A DNA stretch of 64,000 nucleotides, taken from positions 1,550,001 to 1,614,000 of the forward strand of contig NZ_JBGCCJ010000001.1 in NCBI RefSeq assembly GCF_041262565.1. Direction: 5' to 3'. The translations under genes and the position numbers were made by a program. This DNA comes from Leifsonia sp. EB41 (GTDB lineage: Bacteria > Actinomycetota > Actinomycetes > Actinomycetales > Microbacteriaceae). This document shows positions 1 to 8,373 of the stretch, in pieces. The notes beneath the pieces are model-generated. The model saw only the letters and a list, made by a program, of their open reading frames with translations, was not told the DNA's origin and made no database searches. The stretch's first letter is position 1. The number at the start of each line of letters is the position of its first letter.

Positions 1-156
1 GAAGCCGAGGGTGGACTTGCCGGAGCCGGACTCGCCGACGAGCCCGACGAACTCGCCCTGGCCGAGCTCGAAGCTCACCTTCTTCACGGCCTCGAACGAC
101 TGGCCTTTGCCCTCGTCGTAGACGACGGACAGGTCTTCGACCTTCAGCAGGCTCAT
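1..156 (-). CDS. Oligopeptide-type ABC transporter ATP-binding protein (partial)
   Basis: Only the first 52 codons are inside the window; the gene runs off the left edge. The N-terminus reads as an ABC ATPase of the DppD/OppD type and contains a complete Walker A motif GESGSGKST near residues 42-50. It would power the importer formed by the next two permeases. Its ATG overlaps the stop of the upstream permease gene by 4 nt (ATGA), so translation is probably coupled. It is the fourth gene of the operon starting at 3823; a second ATPase may follow outside the window. Confidence 0.9.
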   Translation of the reverse strand, partial: MSLLKVEDLSVVYDEGKGQSFEAVKKVSFELGQGEFVGLVGESGSGKSTLGF

Positions 157-1115
157 CGTGCGGCCTTCCTCTCACGCAGACGGGGGTTGCTCAGCCCGTC
201 GACTCCGAAGTTGATGAACGTCATGGAGACGGCGAACAGCGCGATCATGAAGCCGGGCGCGAAGAGCTGCACCCACTGGCCGGTGAGCAGCACGTTGCTG
301 TTCTGCGCCCAGAAGAGCATCGTTCCCCAGCTCACCGTGTTCGGGTCGCCGAGGCCCAGGAACTCCAGGCCGGCCTCCGCGAGGATGGCCGCGGTCGCCG
401 CGCCGAAGAAGCTGGCGACGATCAGCGAGGTCATGTTGGGCAGGATCTCCCGGAACACGATCCGGCTCGGGCTCTCGCCGCTGAACTTGGCAGCGGTGAC
501 GAAGTCGCGCGAGCGGAGGGTCTGCGTCTGCGAGCGCAGCACGCGGGCGCCCCACGCCCAGCCGGTGACCACGACGACGAGCACGATCACGGCGATGCCG
601 CCGTTGTGCAGGTACGCGGCGATCACGATCATCAGCGGCAGCGACGGGATGACCAGGAAGAGGTTGACGACGAAGCCGACCCCCTCGCCCCAGAACGCCC
701 GGACGTAGCCCCAGCTCAGCCCGACCAGGATCGCGACGATGGTGCTCAGGAGGCCGGCGATCAGCGCGACCGAGACGGACACCCTGGCGCCCCAGATGAG
801 CTGGGACAGCACATCCTGGCCGACGCCTGTCGTGCCGAGCAGGTGCGCGGCGCTGCCGTCCTGGCTGTGCGGGAACGACGTGTCGTGCGGGTCGTATGGT
901 GCGATCAGCGGCGCGAAGATCGCCATCAGGATGAAGAGCGCGAGCAGCACGATGCCGAAGCGCGCCTTGGGCTCCGACCACACCGTCCCGAACGCGCGGC
1001 CGACGACGCGCAGCGGGTTCCAGCCCTTGCGATCGTTCTCCGCAGCGGCCATCTCGGTGGCCCGGACGTGGGACGTCGTCGGAGTCTGCGTCATGGTGGG
1101 TTCCTTCTGCGTCAT
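153..1115 (-). CDS. ABC transporter permease, DppC/OppC-like
   Basis: This 320-residue integral membrane protein is the second permease of a peptide-type ABC importer. It has a cytoplasmic N-terminus, a first membrane segment around residues 50-75, and the inner-membrane permease core with the conserved EAA region (RSRDFVTAAKFSGES...LPN). I chose the ATG at 1115 because it overlaps the preceding stop by 4 nt (ATGA); a second in-frame ATG lies seven codons later. The reading frame stays open far upstream, but that extension is the shadow of the other permease gene. It is coupled on both sides, to the DppB-like permease and to the ATPase. Confidence 0.92.
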   Translation of the reverse strand: MTQKEPTMTQTPTTSHVRATEMAAAENDRKGWNPLRVVGRAFGTVWSEPKARFGIVLLALFILMAIFAPLIAPYDPHDTSFPHSQDGSAAHLLGTTGVGQDVLSQLIWGARVSVSVALIAGLLSTIVAILVGLSWGYVRAFWGEGVGFVVNLFLVIPSLPLMIVIAAYLHNGGIAVIVLVVVVTGWAWGARVLRSQTQTLRSRDFVTAAKFSGESPSRIVFREILPNMTSLIVASFFGAATAAILAEAGLEFLGLGDPNTVSWGTMLFWAQNSNVLLTGQWVQLFAPGFMIALFAVSMTFINFGVDGLSNPRLRERKAAR

Positions 1116-2092
1116 CGTCTGGTCCTCGGGTCGAGTACGCCGTACAGGATGTCCACGAGGAAGTTCGCGATCAGAACGCTCACCGTGATGATGAGGAACA
1201 GCGCCTGCATCAGCGGGTAGTCCTGGTTGGTCACCGCGTGGAAGAGGAGGAGGCCGACGCCGGGATAGGCGAACACGGTCTCCACCAGGAGCGATCCGCC
1301 GACCACGCCGCCGAGCACCATGCCGAACGACGTGAACTGCGGCAACAGCGCGTTGCGGGCGGCGTAACGGAGTGCGACGGTGCGCGTGCGCAGGCCGTTC
1401 GCCTCCGCGAAGGTCACGTAGTCCTCGCCGAGCGTGTTCACCATCGTGTTGCGCATGCCGATGATCCAGCCGCCGAACGCGGTCAGCAGGATCGTCAGGC
1501 CGGGCAGGATGCCGTGGTACAGCGCATCCATGAAGAAGTCCCAGCTCCAGTTCGGCGTCGCCGTCTGGGAGTACGCGCCGCTGGTGGGGAACCAGCCGGC
1601 CACGTAGCCGAGGAAGAACAGCAGCATCAGCGCGATCCAGAAGTACGGGAACGCGGAGAGGAACTGCCCGCCGACGGTCGGGATGGTGTCGAACGCGGTG
1701 CCGCGCTTCCACGCCGCCAGGACGCCGAGCAGGGTGCCGAGGACGAACGCCAGGACCGTCACGGTGCCGACCAGGACGAGCGTCCAGGGGAGCGCCGCGC
1801 CGATGAGGCTGGAGACGGACTGCGGGAAGTAGCTGAACGACGGCCCGAAGTCGAAGTGGACGACCTGGCCAAGGTACGTCACGTACTGGTCCCACAGGCT
1901 GCCGGTCGGCACGCCGAGCTGCGCCTCGATCGAGGCGCGCATCGCGGGCGACACCGGGCCGTTCTGGCTGAGCTTGGCGATCGCCGCGTCAGCGGGCGAG
2001 CCTGGCATCAGTCGCGGCAGGATGAAGTTGACCGTGACGGCCGCCCAGAGGGTGAGGACGAAGAGTCCCAGCTTTCCGAGCACATAGCGCAC
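1112..2092 (-). CDS. ABC transporter permease, DppB/OppB-like
   Basis: A 326-residue permease of the DppB/OppB family. It starts with the typical first membrane helix and the conserved segment LPRLMPGSPAD, then a periplasmic domain, then five more hydrophobic segments with the EAA loop (EDYVTFAEANGL). It pairs with the DppC-like permease to form the channel. The stop overlaps the next start by 4 nt. It lies 75 bp downstream of the solute-binding protein gene, the standard order for this transporter class. The regulator next door is LacI-type, so the substrate may be an oligosaccharide, not a peptide; that is inference. Confidence 0.92.
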   Translation of the reverse strand: MRYVLGKLGLFVLTLWAAVTVNFILPRLMPGSPADAAIAKLSQNGPVSPAMRASIEAQLGVPTGSLWDQYVTYLGQVVHFDFGPSFSYFPQSVSSLIGAALPWTLVLVGTVTVLAFVLGTLLGVLAAWKRGTAFDTIPTVGGQFLSAFPYFWIALMLLFFLGYVAGWFPTSGAYSQTATPNWSWDFFMDALYHGILPGLTILLTAFGGWIIGMRNTMVNTLGEDYVTFAEANGLRTRTVALRYAARNALLPQFTSFGMVLGGVVGGSLLVETVFAYPGVGLLLFHAVTNQDYPLMQALFLIITVSVLIANFLVDILYGVLDPRTRR

Positions 2093-2167
2093 GACGACCT
2101 CCTTTCAGTGTTCGGGGCAGGCGGGATCGCCGGCCGGTCGCGGACGTCGCCCGCGACCGGCCTGCGA

Positions 2168-3823
2168 TCACTTCGCCTTCGTGAGGTGGGTGAGGATCAG
2201 CAGCGAGTTCTCGGTCCAGGTGGCCGGGGTCGCGTACGGGTCGCTCTGGCTCGGCCAGCCTGTGAAGCTCTTGTCGCTGAACAGGCCCCACAGGCCGCCG
2301 TAGAACATCCCGATGACGGGGACCTTGTTGTACATGACCTCCTGGAGCTGGTCGATGTACTTCTTCTGGTCGCTCGTCGAGGTGGCCGAGCGGAGCTGCT
2401 GCAGCAGGCTGTCCGCCTGCGGGTCGCTGAACCGCTCGAAGTTGCCGGAGGCCGACGTGCCGACCGGCTTGACGAAACTGCTGCTCATCAGGGTGTTGAA
2501 GTCCTGGTAGACGCTGCCGGCGCCGCCGAACGCGCCCATCAGGAGCTGGAAGTCGCCGTTGTTCTGCGCCTGGGTGTAGGCGGCAGGCTGCGGCTGGTCG
2601 ATCGTGACGGTGATCCCGATGGCCTGCAGCTGCTGCTGGACGGCCTGCACGCCGCGCAGCCAGTCGGTGTAGCCGTTGGGCGTGGTGATCGTGAGCTGGA
2701 GCGGCTGACCGGAGGCGTCGACGAGCTTGCCGCCCTTCTGCGTGTAGCCCGCCTTGGCGAACGACGCGAGCGCCTTCTGGGTGTCCTGCGTGATCATGCC
2801 CTGGTTCGGCAGCGAGGAGTTCAGCCACTGCTGCGAGTTCGGCAGGAGCAGGCCGTTCTGGCCCGCGGCCTTCACGTAGCCCTCCTCAGCGTCCTGCGCG
2901 ATCTTGTCGCGGTCGAGGGAGTAGCTGAGGCCCATCCGGAAGTCCAGGTTGTTGAACGGGGCCTTGGTCAGGTTCGGCATCAGCGAGATGGTGCCGCCGG
3001 GCGGGAACCAGTACTTGTTGTGCTGCTTGTTCGCGCCGACCCAGGTCTTGTCCACGTTGTCGATGAACGAGTAGGCCCAGTCGTAGCCGCCCTTGACGAG
3101 CTGGAGGCCGGTGTTGGAGGCCGGCAGCACCAGCTTCTCCGCCGCGACCTTGTCCGCCTGCCAGTAGCTGGTGTTCTTCACCATCGTGTACTGGTTCGGA
3201 GCGAAGGTGCCGACCGTGTACGGACCGGTGGCGACCGGCTTCTCGTTGGCCCAGGTCACCGGGTCCTTCACGGACTTCCAGATGTGCTGGGGCACGATGA
3301 TCTGCTGGTCGATGATGCTCGCGGCCGGGACGTTCGGGGTCTTCAGGTGGAACGTCACGGTGTCGCCCGACGTGCTGATCGTGTCGATGTTCTGCCACTG
3401 GCCGAGCAGGTCGAGCGCGGAGGTCTTCTTGATGAGGTCGAAGGTGTAGACGACGTCCGCCGGGGTGAACGCCGTGCCGTCCGACCACTTCACGCCCTGG
3501 CGGATCGTGTACTGGATCGTCTTCGGGTCGACGACCTTGTCGCCCGTCGCGAGGAACGGCGTCGCCTTGCCGTCGATGGAGTTCACGACCTGGAGGGGCT
3601 CGTACATGTAGTGCGCGCCGGTTCGCGTGTTCGGCGAGAACGGGTTGAAGTTGCGTACGAACGTCGGGTTCCCGCCGTCCGCACCGAAGAGCAGAGAGCC
3701 GCTGGCTCCCGAGTTGTTGCTGGCCCCCGAGGTCTGGAGGCTGCAGGCGCTCATCGCAAGCAGTGACGCTGCGGCGGCGAGGGCGACGAGTGAACGCCGG
3801 AGGCGCGTCCTGGACTGTTTCAT
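2168..3823 (-). CDS. Extracellular solute-binding lipoprotein, family 5 (SBP_bac_5)
   Basis: A 551-residue lipoprotein with an Arg-rich n-region, a hydrophobic core and a lipobox ending at Cys27 (MSAC). The body carries typical SBP_bac_5 segments: an N-terminal lobe with the FNPFSPNTRTGAHYMYEPL stretch and the conserved IRQGVKWSDGTAFTPADV region near residues 110-125. It would bind the ligand outside the membrane and deliver it to the two permeases. It is the first gene of the operon. The promoter upstream (TTGAAA, 17 nt, TACAGT) contains two operator-like palindromes and faces a divergent LacI gene. Family 5 proteins bind peptides, nickel or oligosaccharides; the LacI neighbour favours a sugar. 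Confidence 0.92.
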   Translation of the reverse strand: MKQSRTRLRRSLVALAAAASLLAMSACSLQTSGASNNSGASGSLLFGADGGNPTFVRNFNPFSPNTRTGAHYMYEPLQVVNSIDGKATPFLATGDKVVDPKTIQYTIRQGVKWSDGTAFTPADVVYTFDLIKKTSALDLLGQWQNIDTISTSGDTVTFHLKTPNVPAASIIDQQIIVPQHIWKSVKDPVTWANEKPVATGPYTVGTFAPNQYTMVKNTSYWQADKVAAEKLVLPASNTGLQLVKGGYDWAYSFIDNVDKTWVGANKQHNKYWFPPGGTISLMPNLTKAPFNNLDFRMGLSYSLDRDKIAQDAEEGYVKAAGQNGLLLPNSQQWLNSSLPNQGMITQDTQKALASFAKAGYTQKGGKLVDASGQPLQLTITTPNGYTDWLRGVQAVQQQLQAIGITVTIDQPQPAAYTQAQNNGDFQLLMGAFGGAGSVYQDFNTLMSSSFVKPVGTSASGNFERFSDPQADSLLQQLRSATSTSDQKKYIDQLQEVMYNKVPVIGMFYGGLWGLFSDKSFTGWPSQSDPYATPATWTENSLLILTHLTKAK

Positions 3824-3873
3824 CGCGGTGTGGTCCCTTCAGTCGACGATGACTTGATGCGTGGTGCTCCGCC

Positions 3874-3902
3874 ACTGTAAGCGCATACGAAACGTCTTTC
3901 AA
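3874..3902 (-). promoter_or_regulatory. Promoter of the family-5 ABC operon
   Basis: On the minus strand a -35 TTGAAA (3897-3902) is followed by a 17-nt spacer and a -10 TACAGT (3874-3879), about 50 nt upstream of the binding-protein ATG. Both hexamers are close to the housekeeping consensus and the spacing is ideal. Confidence 0.6.
3877..3900. promoter_or_regulatory. LacI-type operators in the ABC-operon promoter
   Basis: Two adjacent imperfect palindromes fill the promoter spacer: GTAAGCGCATAC (3877-3888, one mismatched pair) and GAAACGTCTTTC (3889-3900, one mismatched pair). Binding here would block RNA polymerase. The divergent LacI gene 3978-5084 is the obvious candidate ligand. The first palindrome resembles the site at 21130-21141. 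Confidence 0.5.
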
Positions 3903-3977
3903 CCCCATCCGAATTAAGTTTCCTCGTGCCACAATGGGATTCTGGCAACGGATTCACAGACGAACTCGGGGGGAAAC

Positions 3978-5084
3978 GTGGCGAGAAAACCGACGGTGTA
4001 TGATGTCGCCGCGCACGCGGGAGTGTCCATCGCGACGGTGTCCCGCGTACTCACGCGACCCTCGGATGTACGCGCTTCCACCCAGGAGCGGGTACTCGCC
4101 GCGGTGCGCGAGCTCCGGTACGTGCCGAGCGGCAGCGCCCGCGGGCTCGCGGCCCGCCGCACCGGCGTGCTCGGGCTGTTCCTGCCCGGCGTCGACGCGG
4201 TCCAGGACCTCAGCGACCCGGAGGTCAGCGACACCGGCACCGTGGAGATCCGGCGCGATCCGGCCACGCCCGACCACGGCAACGCGGCCAACCTGTACTT
4301 CGAGGAGGTGCTGCGCGGCTGCGAGCTGGAGGCCTGGCGGCAGGGCTTCTCGCTGATGATCTGCGTCGGTCGCGGCCGCACCCCTGAGGGACTCGAGCTC
4401 ACGCTGAACGATCTCGCAGGGAAAGTCGACGGCCTCGCCGTCATCGCGCAGAGCGCGCCGCACGACCTCCTGAAGCGGATCGGCGACACCATCCCGGTCG
4501 TGTACCTCGCCGGACAGCGCCGAGGCGACCACTTCGACCACCTCACCGTGCGCAACCGGGAGGGCATGCGCGCCCTCACCGAGCACCTGATCGACGACCA
4601 CGGCATCCGCGACCCCGTGTACCTCACCGGCCCGTTCGACTCCCCCGACGACGCCGAGCGCTACGGCGGTTTCGCGGACGCACTGGAGGGCCGCGGCATC
4701 AACCCGACGGCGCTGCCGGTGCTGCACGGCGAGTTCTCCCGCAAGCGCGCCCGCGCCGTCGCCGAGGACCTGATCGCCCGCGGCAGCCTCCCCCGCGCCC
4801 TGGTCTGCGCCAACGACCAGATGGCCCTCGGCGTGCTGGACGCGCTGCGCCCGGCCGGCGTGCGCGTCCCGGAGGACATCATCGTCACCGGCTTCGACGG
4901 CATCGACGAGAGCGCCCGCTCGGAGCCGCGGCTGACGACCGTGATGCAGCCGATGCTGGAGCTCGGCCGCGCGGCGGTGCGCGCGATGGTCGCCCGGCTC
5001 ACCGACCCCGACCTGGAGCCGGTCAGCACGGAGCTGCCGGTCACGGTTCTGCTGCGGGAGAGCTGCGAGGGGCCGCTGGGCTGA
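3978..5084 (+). CDS. LacI-family transcriptional regulator
   Basis: A 368-residue LacI/GalR regulator. The N-terminal helix-turn-helix reads TVYDVAAHAGVSIATVSRVL (residues 6-25), followed by the hinge helix and a periplasmic-binding-protein-like sensor domain with the usual GLFLPG, ANDQMALGVLDAL and GFDGIDES segments. It starts at GTG 3978, preceded by a purine-rich GGGGGGA ribosome site. It is divergent from the family-5 ABC operon and probably represses it in the absence of the transported ligand. An insertion of about 25 residues after GLFLPG (around residues 70-95) makes it slightly longer than a typical 330-345-residue family member. Confidence 0.93.
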   Translation: MARKPTVYDVAAHAGVSIATVSRVLTRPSDVRASTQERVLAAVRELRYVPSGSARGLAARRTGVLGLFLPGVDAVQDLSDPEVSDTGTVEIRRDPATPDHGNAANLYFEEVLRGCELEAWRQGFSLMICVGRGRTPEGLELTLNDLAGKVDGLAVIAQSAPHDLLKRIGDTIPVVYLAGQRRGDHFDHLTVRNREGMRALTEHLIDDHGIRDPVYLTGPFDSPDDAERYGGFADALEGRGINPTALPVLHGEFSRKRARAVAEDLIARGSLPRALVCANDQMALGVLDALRPAGVRVPEDIIVTGFDGIDESARSEPRLTTVMQPMLELGRAAVRAMVARLTDPDLEPVSTELPVTVLLRESCEGPLG

Positions 5085-5127
5085 CCGGCGGTCGGGATCG
5101 GGTCGCCCGATCCTGCGTCGCGCGGCG

Positions 5128-5133
5128 TACGGT
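5128..5133 (+). promoter_or_regulatory. -10 box of a probably leaderless transcript
   Basis: TACGGT ends 6 nt before the ATG at 5140, which places the expected transcription start at or next to the first base of the start codon. No ribosome site precedes the ATG. Confidence 0.45.
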
Positions 5134-5139
5134 GCTGCC

Positions 5140-6093
5140 ATGAACGGGAGGGCCCTGGCCGCCGGGTGCGCGCTCACCGGCGTGCTCGTCCTCGCCGGGT
5201 GCGCACCCGGCGTCGCGCCCACGCCGAGGCCCACGGTCGCGCTCACCACGACCTCGTCGCCGACGCGCCCTGCGCCCTCCTCGCCGCCCGCCGCCGTCGC
5301 GACCGCGATCCAGCACATCGTCGTCATCGTGGACGAGAACAAGCCCGCCGGCTCCGTCATCGGCGACCCCCAGGCCCCCTACCTGACCTCACTCGCGCAG
5401 ACCGGCGCGCTCGCCACGAGGTACTCGGCGATCACGCACCCGAGCCTCCCGAACTACCTCGCACTCACGAGCGGCACGACCGCGGGGATCACGACCGACT
5501 GCAACCCTCCCGGCGGCTCCTGCCTGGTCACCGGCCCGAACCTCGCTGAGGAGCTGGACCGCGCCGGCCGCTCCTGGCGGATGTACGCCGAGAGCATGCC
5601 GTCGCCGTGCACGACGGCGAACACGAGCCTGTACGCGGTCAAGCACAACCCGTTCCTGTACTTCCCGAGCGTGACGGGCTCCTCTTCTTATTGCGCCGCG
5701 CACGACGTCCCGTACTCGCGCTTCGCCGGCGACCTCGCGTCGGCCTCCACGCTCCCGGCGTTCTCCTTCATCAGCCCGAACCTCTGCGACGACATGCACG
5801 ACTGCTCGGTCGCGGCGGGAGACGCGTGGCTGAAGGCGAACGTCCCGACGATCCTGGCGTCCCCGGCGTTCACGACGCAGCGCTCGCTGCTGATCGTGAC
5901 CTTCGACGAGGGCGACGCGTCGGACAACGTGGTCGCGTGCGTGTTCGCCGGGTCGGCGGCGCGCGCGCACACCGTCGCCGCGACGCCGTTCACGCACTAC
6001 TCGCTGCTGCGGACCATCGAGCAGGTCTGGGGTCTGGCATCGATGACCGGGAACGACGATGGTGCGGTGGCGATGACGGGGATGTTGCAGTGA
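5140..6093 (+). CDS. Secreted phosphoesterase lipoprotein (PF04185-like)
   Basis: A 317-residue lipoprotein: short n-region, hydrophobic core, lipobox LAGC with Cys21, then a Pro/Thr-rich linker to about residue 50. The mature part begins HIVVIVDENKPAGSVIG and continues with THPSLPNYLALTSG, DEGDASDN and other segments typical of the phosphoesterase superfamily that includes bacterial phospholipases C and acid phosphatases. Asp, Glu and Asn residues in these segments are the likely metal ligands. It probably hydrolyses phosphate esters at the cell surface; the substrate cannot be told. A second family member lies 266 bp downstream. No ribosome site is seen; a -10 box 6 nt upstream suggests a leaderless mRNA. 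Confidence 0.82.
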   Translation: MNGRALAAGCALTGVLVLAGCAPGVAPTPRPTVALTTTSSPTRPAPSSPPAAVATAIQHIVVIVDENKPAGSVIGDPQAPYLTSLAQTGALATRYSAITHPSLPNYLALTSGTTAGITTDCNPPGGSCLVTGPNLAEELDRAGRSWRMYAESMPSPCTTANTSLYAVKHNPFLYFPSVTGSSSYCAAHDVPYSRFAGDLASASTLPAFSFISPNLCDDMHDCSVAAGDAWLKANVPTILASPAFTTQRSLLIVTFDEGDASDNVVACVFAGSAARAHTVAATPFTHYSLLRTIEQVWGLASMTGNDDGAVAMTGMLQ

Positions 6094-6150
6094 TTGCCGC
6101 AGCAGAGCCCCGGCGTCGGCTACGCTCGATCGCGAACACGGGGGGGTTGA

Positions 6151-6261
6151 GTGGAAGAGCGCGAGTCCGTTCGGCGGTGGACCGTCAAGCTGTGGATTTC
6201 TCGCGTGGGCGAAGTGCTCACAGCGATGGGAGAGGTAGTCCTCTCGTTCGTCTGGAAGTGA
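6151..6261 (+). CDS. Candidate 36-residue Trp-rich small protein
   Basis: A short frame in the 266-bp gap between the two phosphoesterase genes. It starts at GTG 6151, five nt after a run of seven G (6140-6146) that could act as ribosome site, and ends at TGA 6261. The product is amphipathic with three Trp and a basic N-terminal half, and about three quarters of its third codon positions are G or C. Nothing homologous comes to mind. The alternative is non-coding spacer. Confidence 0.3.
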   Translation: MEERESVRRWTVKLWISRVGEVLTAMGEVVLSFVWK

Positions 6262-6358
6262 TGGCGATGGCGCGCACTCGCCGGGATGACGCCCCCACCT
6301 CCTAGCGGATTCCCCTGCCCTCTGGCGTGTCGCCCGCCCGCGTGCTTCGGTGGGACGC

Positions 6359-7546
6359 ATGGCAGCGGTGAAGCGCGTGATCGTCTTTATCCAGGAGAAC
6401 AAGACAACAGACTTCTACTTCCCCTCCCTCGCGGAGTGGGGCGCCGAGGTCGCGAACAACGGGAACCTGCGCACCAGCGCCCCCGACTTCGATCAACCCC
6501 ACGACCGGAACGCGTGGGTGCACTGGGCGATGGGAGACTATCCCGCCGAGCCGATGCAGCTCGACAACGACCAGGTCATCCCCTATTACAGCTGGCTCGC
6601 CAAGAACTTCGTGTTCAGCGACCACCACTTCGGCTCCGGCTCGAACTCCACCCCCGGCCACATGCTGGCCGTCGGCGGGCAGATGCCGACGCTCAAGAAC
6701 CCGCCGTTCGTCGGCGCACACCCGGTGTGGGACCTCCCGTCGATCTTCAGCGTCGCCCAGAAGGCCGGCGTGAGCTGGGGCGCGTTCCCCGACCAGGACG
6801 GCTACCCGGTCAAGTTCTACACGACCACGTCCACGGCGCCGGGGTCGAGCGAGGTGTTCCCGCCGTCGCAGTTCATCCCGATGGCGAAGGGCGGGACGCT
6901 GCCGGACGTCTGTTACGTCTGGTCCCCCGCCGGCTACGACGAGCACCCGCCGGCGACGCCCGCGCCCGACTACGTGACCAAGGGCCAGGGGCTGGTCTGG
7001 CAGCGCGTCCAGGCGGTGATCGACGGCGGCGGCTGGGACGAGACGGTCTTCATCCTGACCTGGGACGACTGGGGAGGCTACGCCGACTCGGTGCCGACGC
7101 CCGCGATCGAGACGGTTCCGGACGCGCTGCACCCGGACGGCTTCCAGGTCATCGGGGGCTCGCGCATCCCGCTGCTCATGTTCGGCGGCGCCGTCAGCCA
7201 GGCGATCGACCCGGAATGGCACTCGCACGCGTCCATCCCGAAGACGATCTGCGACCTGCTCGGGCTCGGCATCTTCGGGGTGCCGCGCGTGGACGACGCG
7301 CCCTCGCTCGCGCACCTGGTGCAGCCGGGGCTCGGGAGGCCGGTGCCGCCGGCTCCCGGCAGCACGATCACCCAGCCGACCCCGCCGAACCCGCGGCCGA
7401 CGCCGGTGGCGCCGAAGCCGTGGCCGGGGCCGTTGGGGCAGCCTCTGCCTGCGCTGGTGACGCTCGACGGCAGCACCGTGCCCGCGCCGATCGACGGGAA
7501 GGTGAACGCGAAGCCGCCGAAGGCGCCGGTCGCGCCGCCGGCGTGA
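6359..7546 (+). CDS. Phosphoesterase family protein without signal peptide
   Basis: A 395-residue protein of the phosphoesterase (phospholipase C-like, PF04185) family. It opens with AAVKRVIVFIQENKTTDFYF, where the ENK/T segment is the family metal-binding signature, and contains a FSDHHFGSGSNSTPGHM stretch, a WDDWGGYAD motif near residue 235 and HASIPKTICDLLGL near residue 285. The C-terminal 80 residues are Pro-rich and of low complexity. The ATG at 6359 gives the family N-terminus; GTG 6350 is an alternative. Unlike its neighbour at 5140 it shows no signal peptide, so it would be cytoplasmic or exported by an unknown route. Confidence 0.8.
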   Translation: MAAVKRVIVFIQENKTTDFYFPSLAEWGAEVANNGNLRTSAPDFDQPHDRNAWVHWAMGDYPAEPMQLDNDQVIPYYSWLAKNFVFSDHHFGSGSNSTPGHMLAVGGQMPTLKNPPFVGAHPVWDLPSIFSVAQKAGVSWGAFPDQDGYPVKFYTTTSTAPGSSEVFPPSQFIPMAKGGTLPDVCYVWSPAGYDEHPPATPAPDYVTKGQGLVWQRVQAVIDGGGWDETVFILTWDDWGGYADSVPTPAIETVPDALHPDGFQVIGGSRIPLLMFGGAVSQAIDPEWHSHASIPKTICDLLGLGIFGVPRVDDAPSLAHLVQPGLGRPVPPAPGSTITQPTPPNPRPTPVAPKPWPGPLGQPLPALVTLDGSTVPAPIDGKVNAKPPKAPVAPPA

Positions 7547-7591
7547 GGCGCGCCGCGAGTGTGCGCCCTGAGCCCCGTCAGAGTTCGATGC

Positions 7592-7783
7592 TCACTGCGG
7601 GTCCCTCGGGTTTCCTGACACCCACAGAGACGTCGCGATAACTGCTGGAACCGTTGTTCCACCGACGAGAAGCCACGGCGGCGTGACGATTCCGAACCCG
7701 GCGAGAACTGCCGAGCACACACCGAGCACGACTGCCAGAGAATAGAGTGCCACAACCATCCGGCGCACGACTTGACTACGCAT
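7592..7783 (-). CDS. Small two-helix membrane protein
   Basis: A 63-residue protein with two clear hydrophobic segments (about residues 9-31 and 35-54) separated by a Pro-Pro turn, and a polar tail ending NPRDPQ. Its ATG lies inside the end of the upstream acetyltransferase gene, overlapping it by 8 nt, so translation is probably coupled. A larger reading frame extends upstream but is the shadow of the acetyltransferase. No family recognised. Confidence 0.6.
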   Translation of the reverse strand: MRSQVVRRMVVALYSLAVVLGVCSAVLAGFGIVTPPWLLVGGTTVPAVIATSLWVSGNPRDPQ

Positions 7784-8369
7784 ACGCCAAGAACCGCCCC
7801 GACTTATCCGGCTCGACGTACTCGAACCGGCGCTCCAGCCCCGCGTCTTCGAGGAGCCCGACCTGCTGGGCGAACTCCTCGCTCGCGACGAACACGGTCC
7901 GTTCGACCGGCCACTCCTCCGCGAACCAACCCCGCAGCGCGGCGAGTAGGCGGCCGTCCAGCCCGTCCGCCATCCGCGACCGGCGTACCCAGAAGAAGAC
8001 GACAGCCTCCACGTCCTCCCACGCATCAACGCCGAGCGCCGTCACCGTCGACCCGGCCAGGAACTTCGCGCTCGTGTCGAACACGTACACGCAGCCCAGG
8101 CACTCGGTGTCGCCCGGGTCGCGCACGGTGTAGGTGAAGGCTTTGTGCTCGCGGTGCCGCTGCTCCAGGCCGGCCAGGTCTTCGCGGTTCGCCTCGACGG
8201 TGAAGTCGTCGGCCGGCCAGGAGGACTGCTCCCACAGCCGCAGCTCGTCGCGCGTCTCCATCAGAGCCGCGTGGTCGTCCGGCGCGTCGTCGGCGGTGAG
8301 CGGGCGCAGGACGAACTCCGCCGTCCGCAGCCCGGACGGGATCGGCACGGCCGGGTCGGTCAGCCGCAC
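7776..8369 (-). CDS. GNAT-like N-acetyltransferase
   Basis: A 197-residue protein with the GNAT order of elements: N-terminal strand FVLRPLTADDAPDDHAALM, a central sheet segment FTYTVRDPGDTECLGCVYV, a V-shaped segment AVVFFWVRRS and a C-terminal half with VASEEFAQQVGLLEDAGLERRFEY. The usual acetyl-CoA loop is poorly conserved, so the exact subfamily is uncertain. It starts at GTG 8369, 4 nt after the stop of the preceding acetyltransferase gene, and overlaps the following small membrane protein by 8 nt. The three genes form one operon. Confidence 0.75.
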   Translation of the reverse strand: MRLTDPAVPIPSGLRTAEFVLRPLTADDAPDDHAALMETRDELRLWEQSSWPADDFTVEANREDLAGLEQRHREHKAFTYTVRDPGDTECLGCVYVFDTSAKFLAGSTVTALGVDAWEDVEAVVFFWVRRSRMADGLDGRLLAALRGWFAEEWPVERTVFVASEEFAQQVGLLEDAGLERRFEYVEPDKSGRFLAYA

Positions 8370-8373
8370 GCGG

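Noticed and set aside
1238-3766. Very long open frame (842 codons) on the plus strand opposite the ABC operon
   Set aside because: It is antisense to well-supported permease and binding-protein genes, and its product is Arg/Ala/Glu/Val-rich low complexity, typical of a high-GC shadow frame.
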